A stretch of 64,000 nt of DNA, from the NCBI RefSeq assembly GCF_001625215.2, contig NC_030389.2, positions 41,343,454-41,407,453 on the forward strand, given 5' to 3'. Made by a program: the position numbers and the translations under genes. The notes beneath the pieces are model-generated. The model was given only the letters and a program-made list of their open reading frames with translations. It was not told the DNA's origin and did no database searches. Each line of letters opens with the position of its first letter. Within the stretch, counting starts at the first letter, position 1. The stretch is from Daucus carota subsp. sativus (Eukaryota > Streptophyta > Magnoliopsida > Apiales > Apiaceae). Below, piece after piece: positions 63,934 through 64,000 of this stretch.

Positions 63934-64000
63934 GTAATTTTTACTACAATGTCATAATGTTACTGGTACTTAAATTTGTTATGGGTCCTGGTCCTTGGCT

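Overview
This is a nuclear genomic window from a flowering plant, almost certainly a eudicot. The evidence is AT-rich DNA, GT-AG introns, plant-only gene families (3-ketoacyl-CoA synthase, CIPK, LysM receptor kinase, chloroplast NDH subunit) and many short non-autonomous transposons. Species cannot be fixed from sequence alone; an asterid, perhaps Apiaceae, is a guess. There are no operons, CRISPR arrays or recognisable rRNA/tRNA genes.

Layout. 1-12137 is stacked mobile DNA: the end of an LTR retrotransposon with a palindrome array (1-1958), a 424-bp and a 4.6-kb terminal-inverted-repeat element sitting directly in TA microsatellites (2689-3112, 3169-7782), and a Helitron-like element (about 7812-12137) ending 129 bp before LFR. 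12267-17604 (+) is LFR, an armadillo-repeat SWI/SNF partner (8 exons, 457 aa). 18847-20950 (-) is a KCS2/KCS20-type 3-ketoacyl-CoA synthase (2 exons, 526 aa). 28227-33934 (-) is a 77-aa Pet100-like protein split by a 5.5-kb intron that holds a head-to-head pair of hAT transposase remnants. 34-46 kb is mostly small transposons: a hAT element with an exact 8-bp target duplication, Stowaway-like MITEs, and a CACTA element nested inside another TIR element. 46291-47607 (+) is an intronless CIPK4/CIPK7-type kinase. 50045-56699 (-) is acylamino-acid-releasing enzyme (17 coding exons, 780 aa). 58996-61299 (+) is a chloroplast NDH-complex subunit resembling PnsB5 (5 exons, 215 aa). 62818-63933 (+) is the first exon of a LysM receptor-like kinase of the LYR/NFR5 type, cut by the window end.

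The spliced models were built by hand and keep reading frame through every junction. The genes do not form one pathway. Their order is informative, though: in Arabidopsis LFR lies beside CIPK7, and the AARE gene lies beside CIPK4, in two paralogous segments. This window seems to keep an ancestral gene order, expanded here by transposons. No convincing new multi-gene system was found. The most interesting structures are the near-palindromic hAT pair inside the Pet100-like intron, the serial insertions in TA repeats at the LFR promoter, and the paired-palindrome array at 845-1440.
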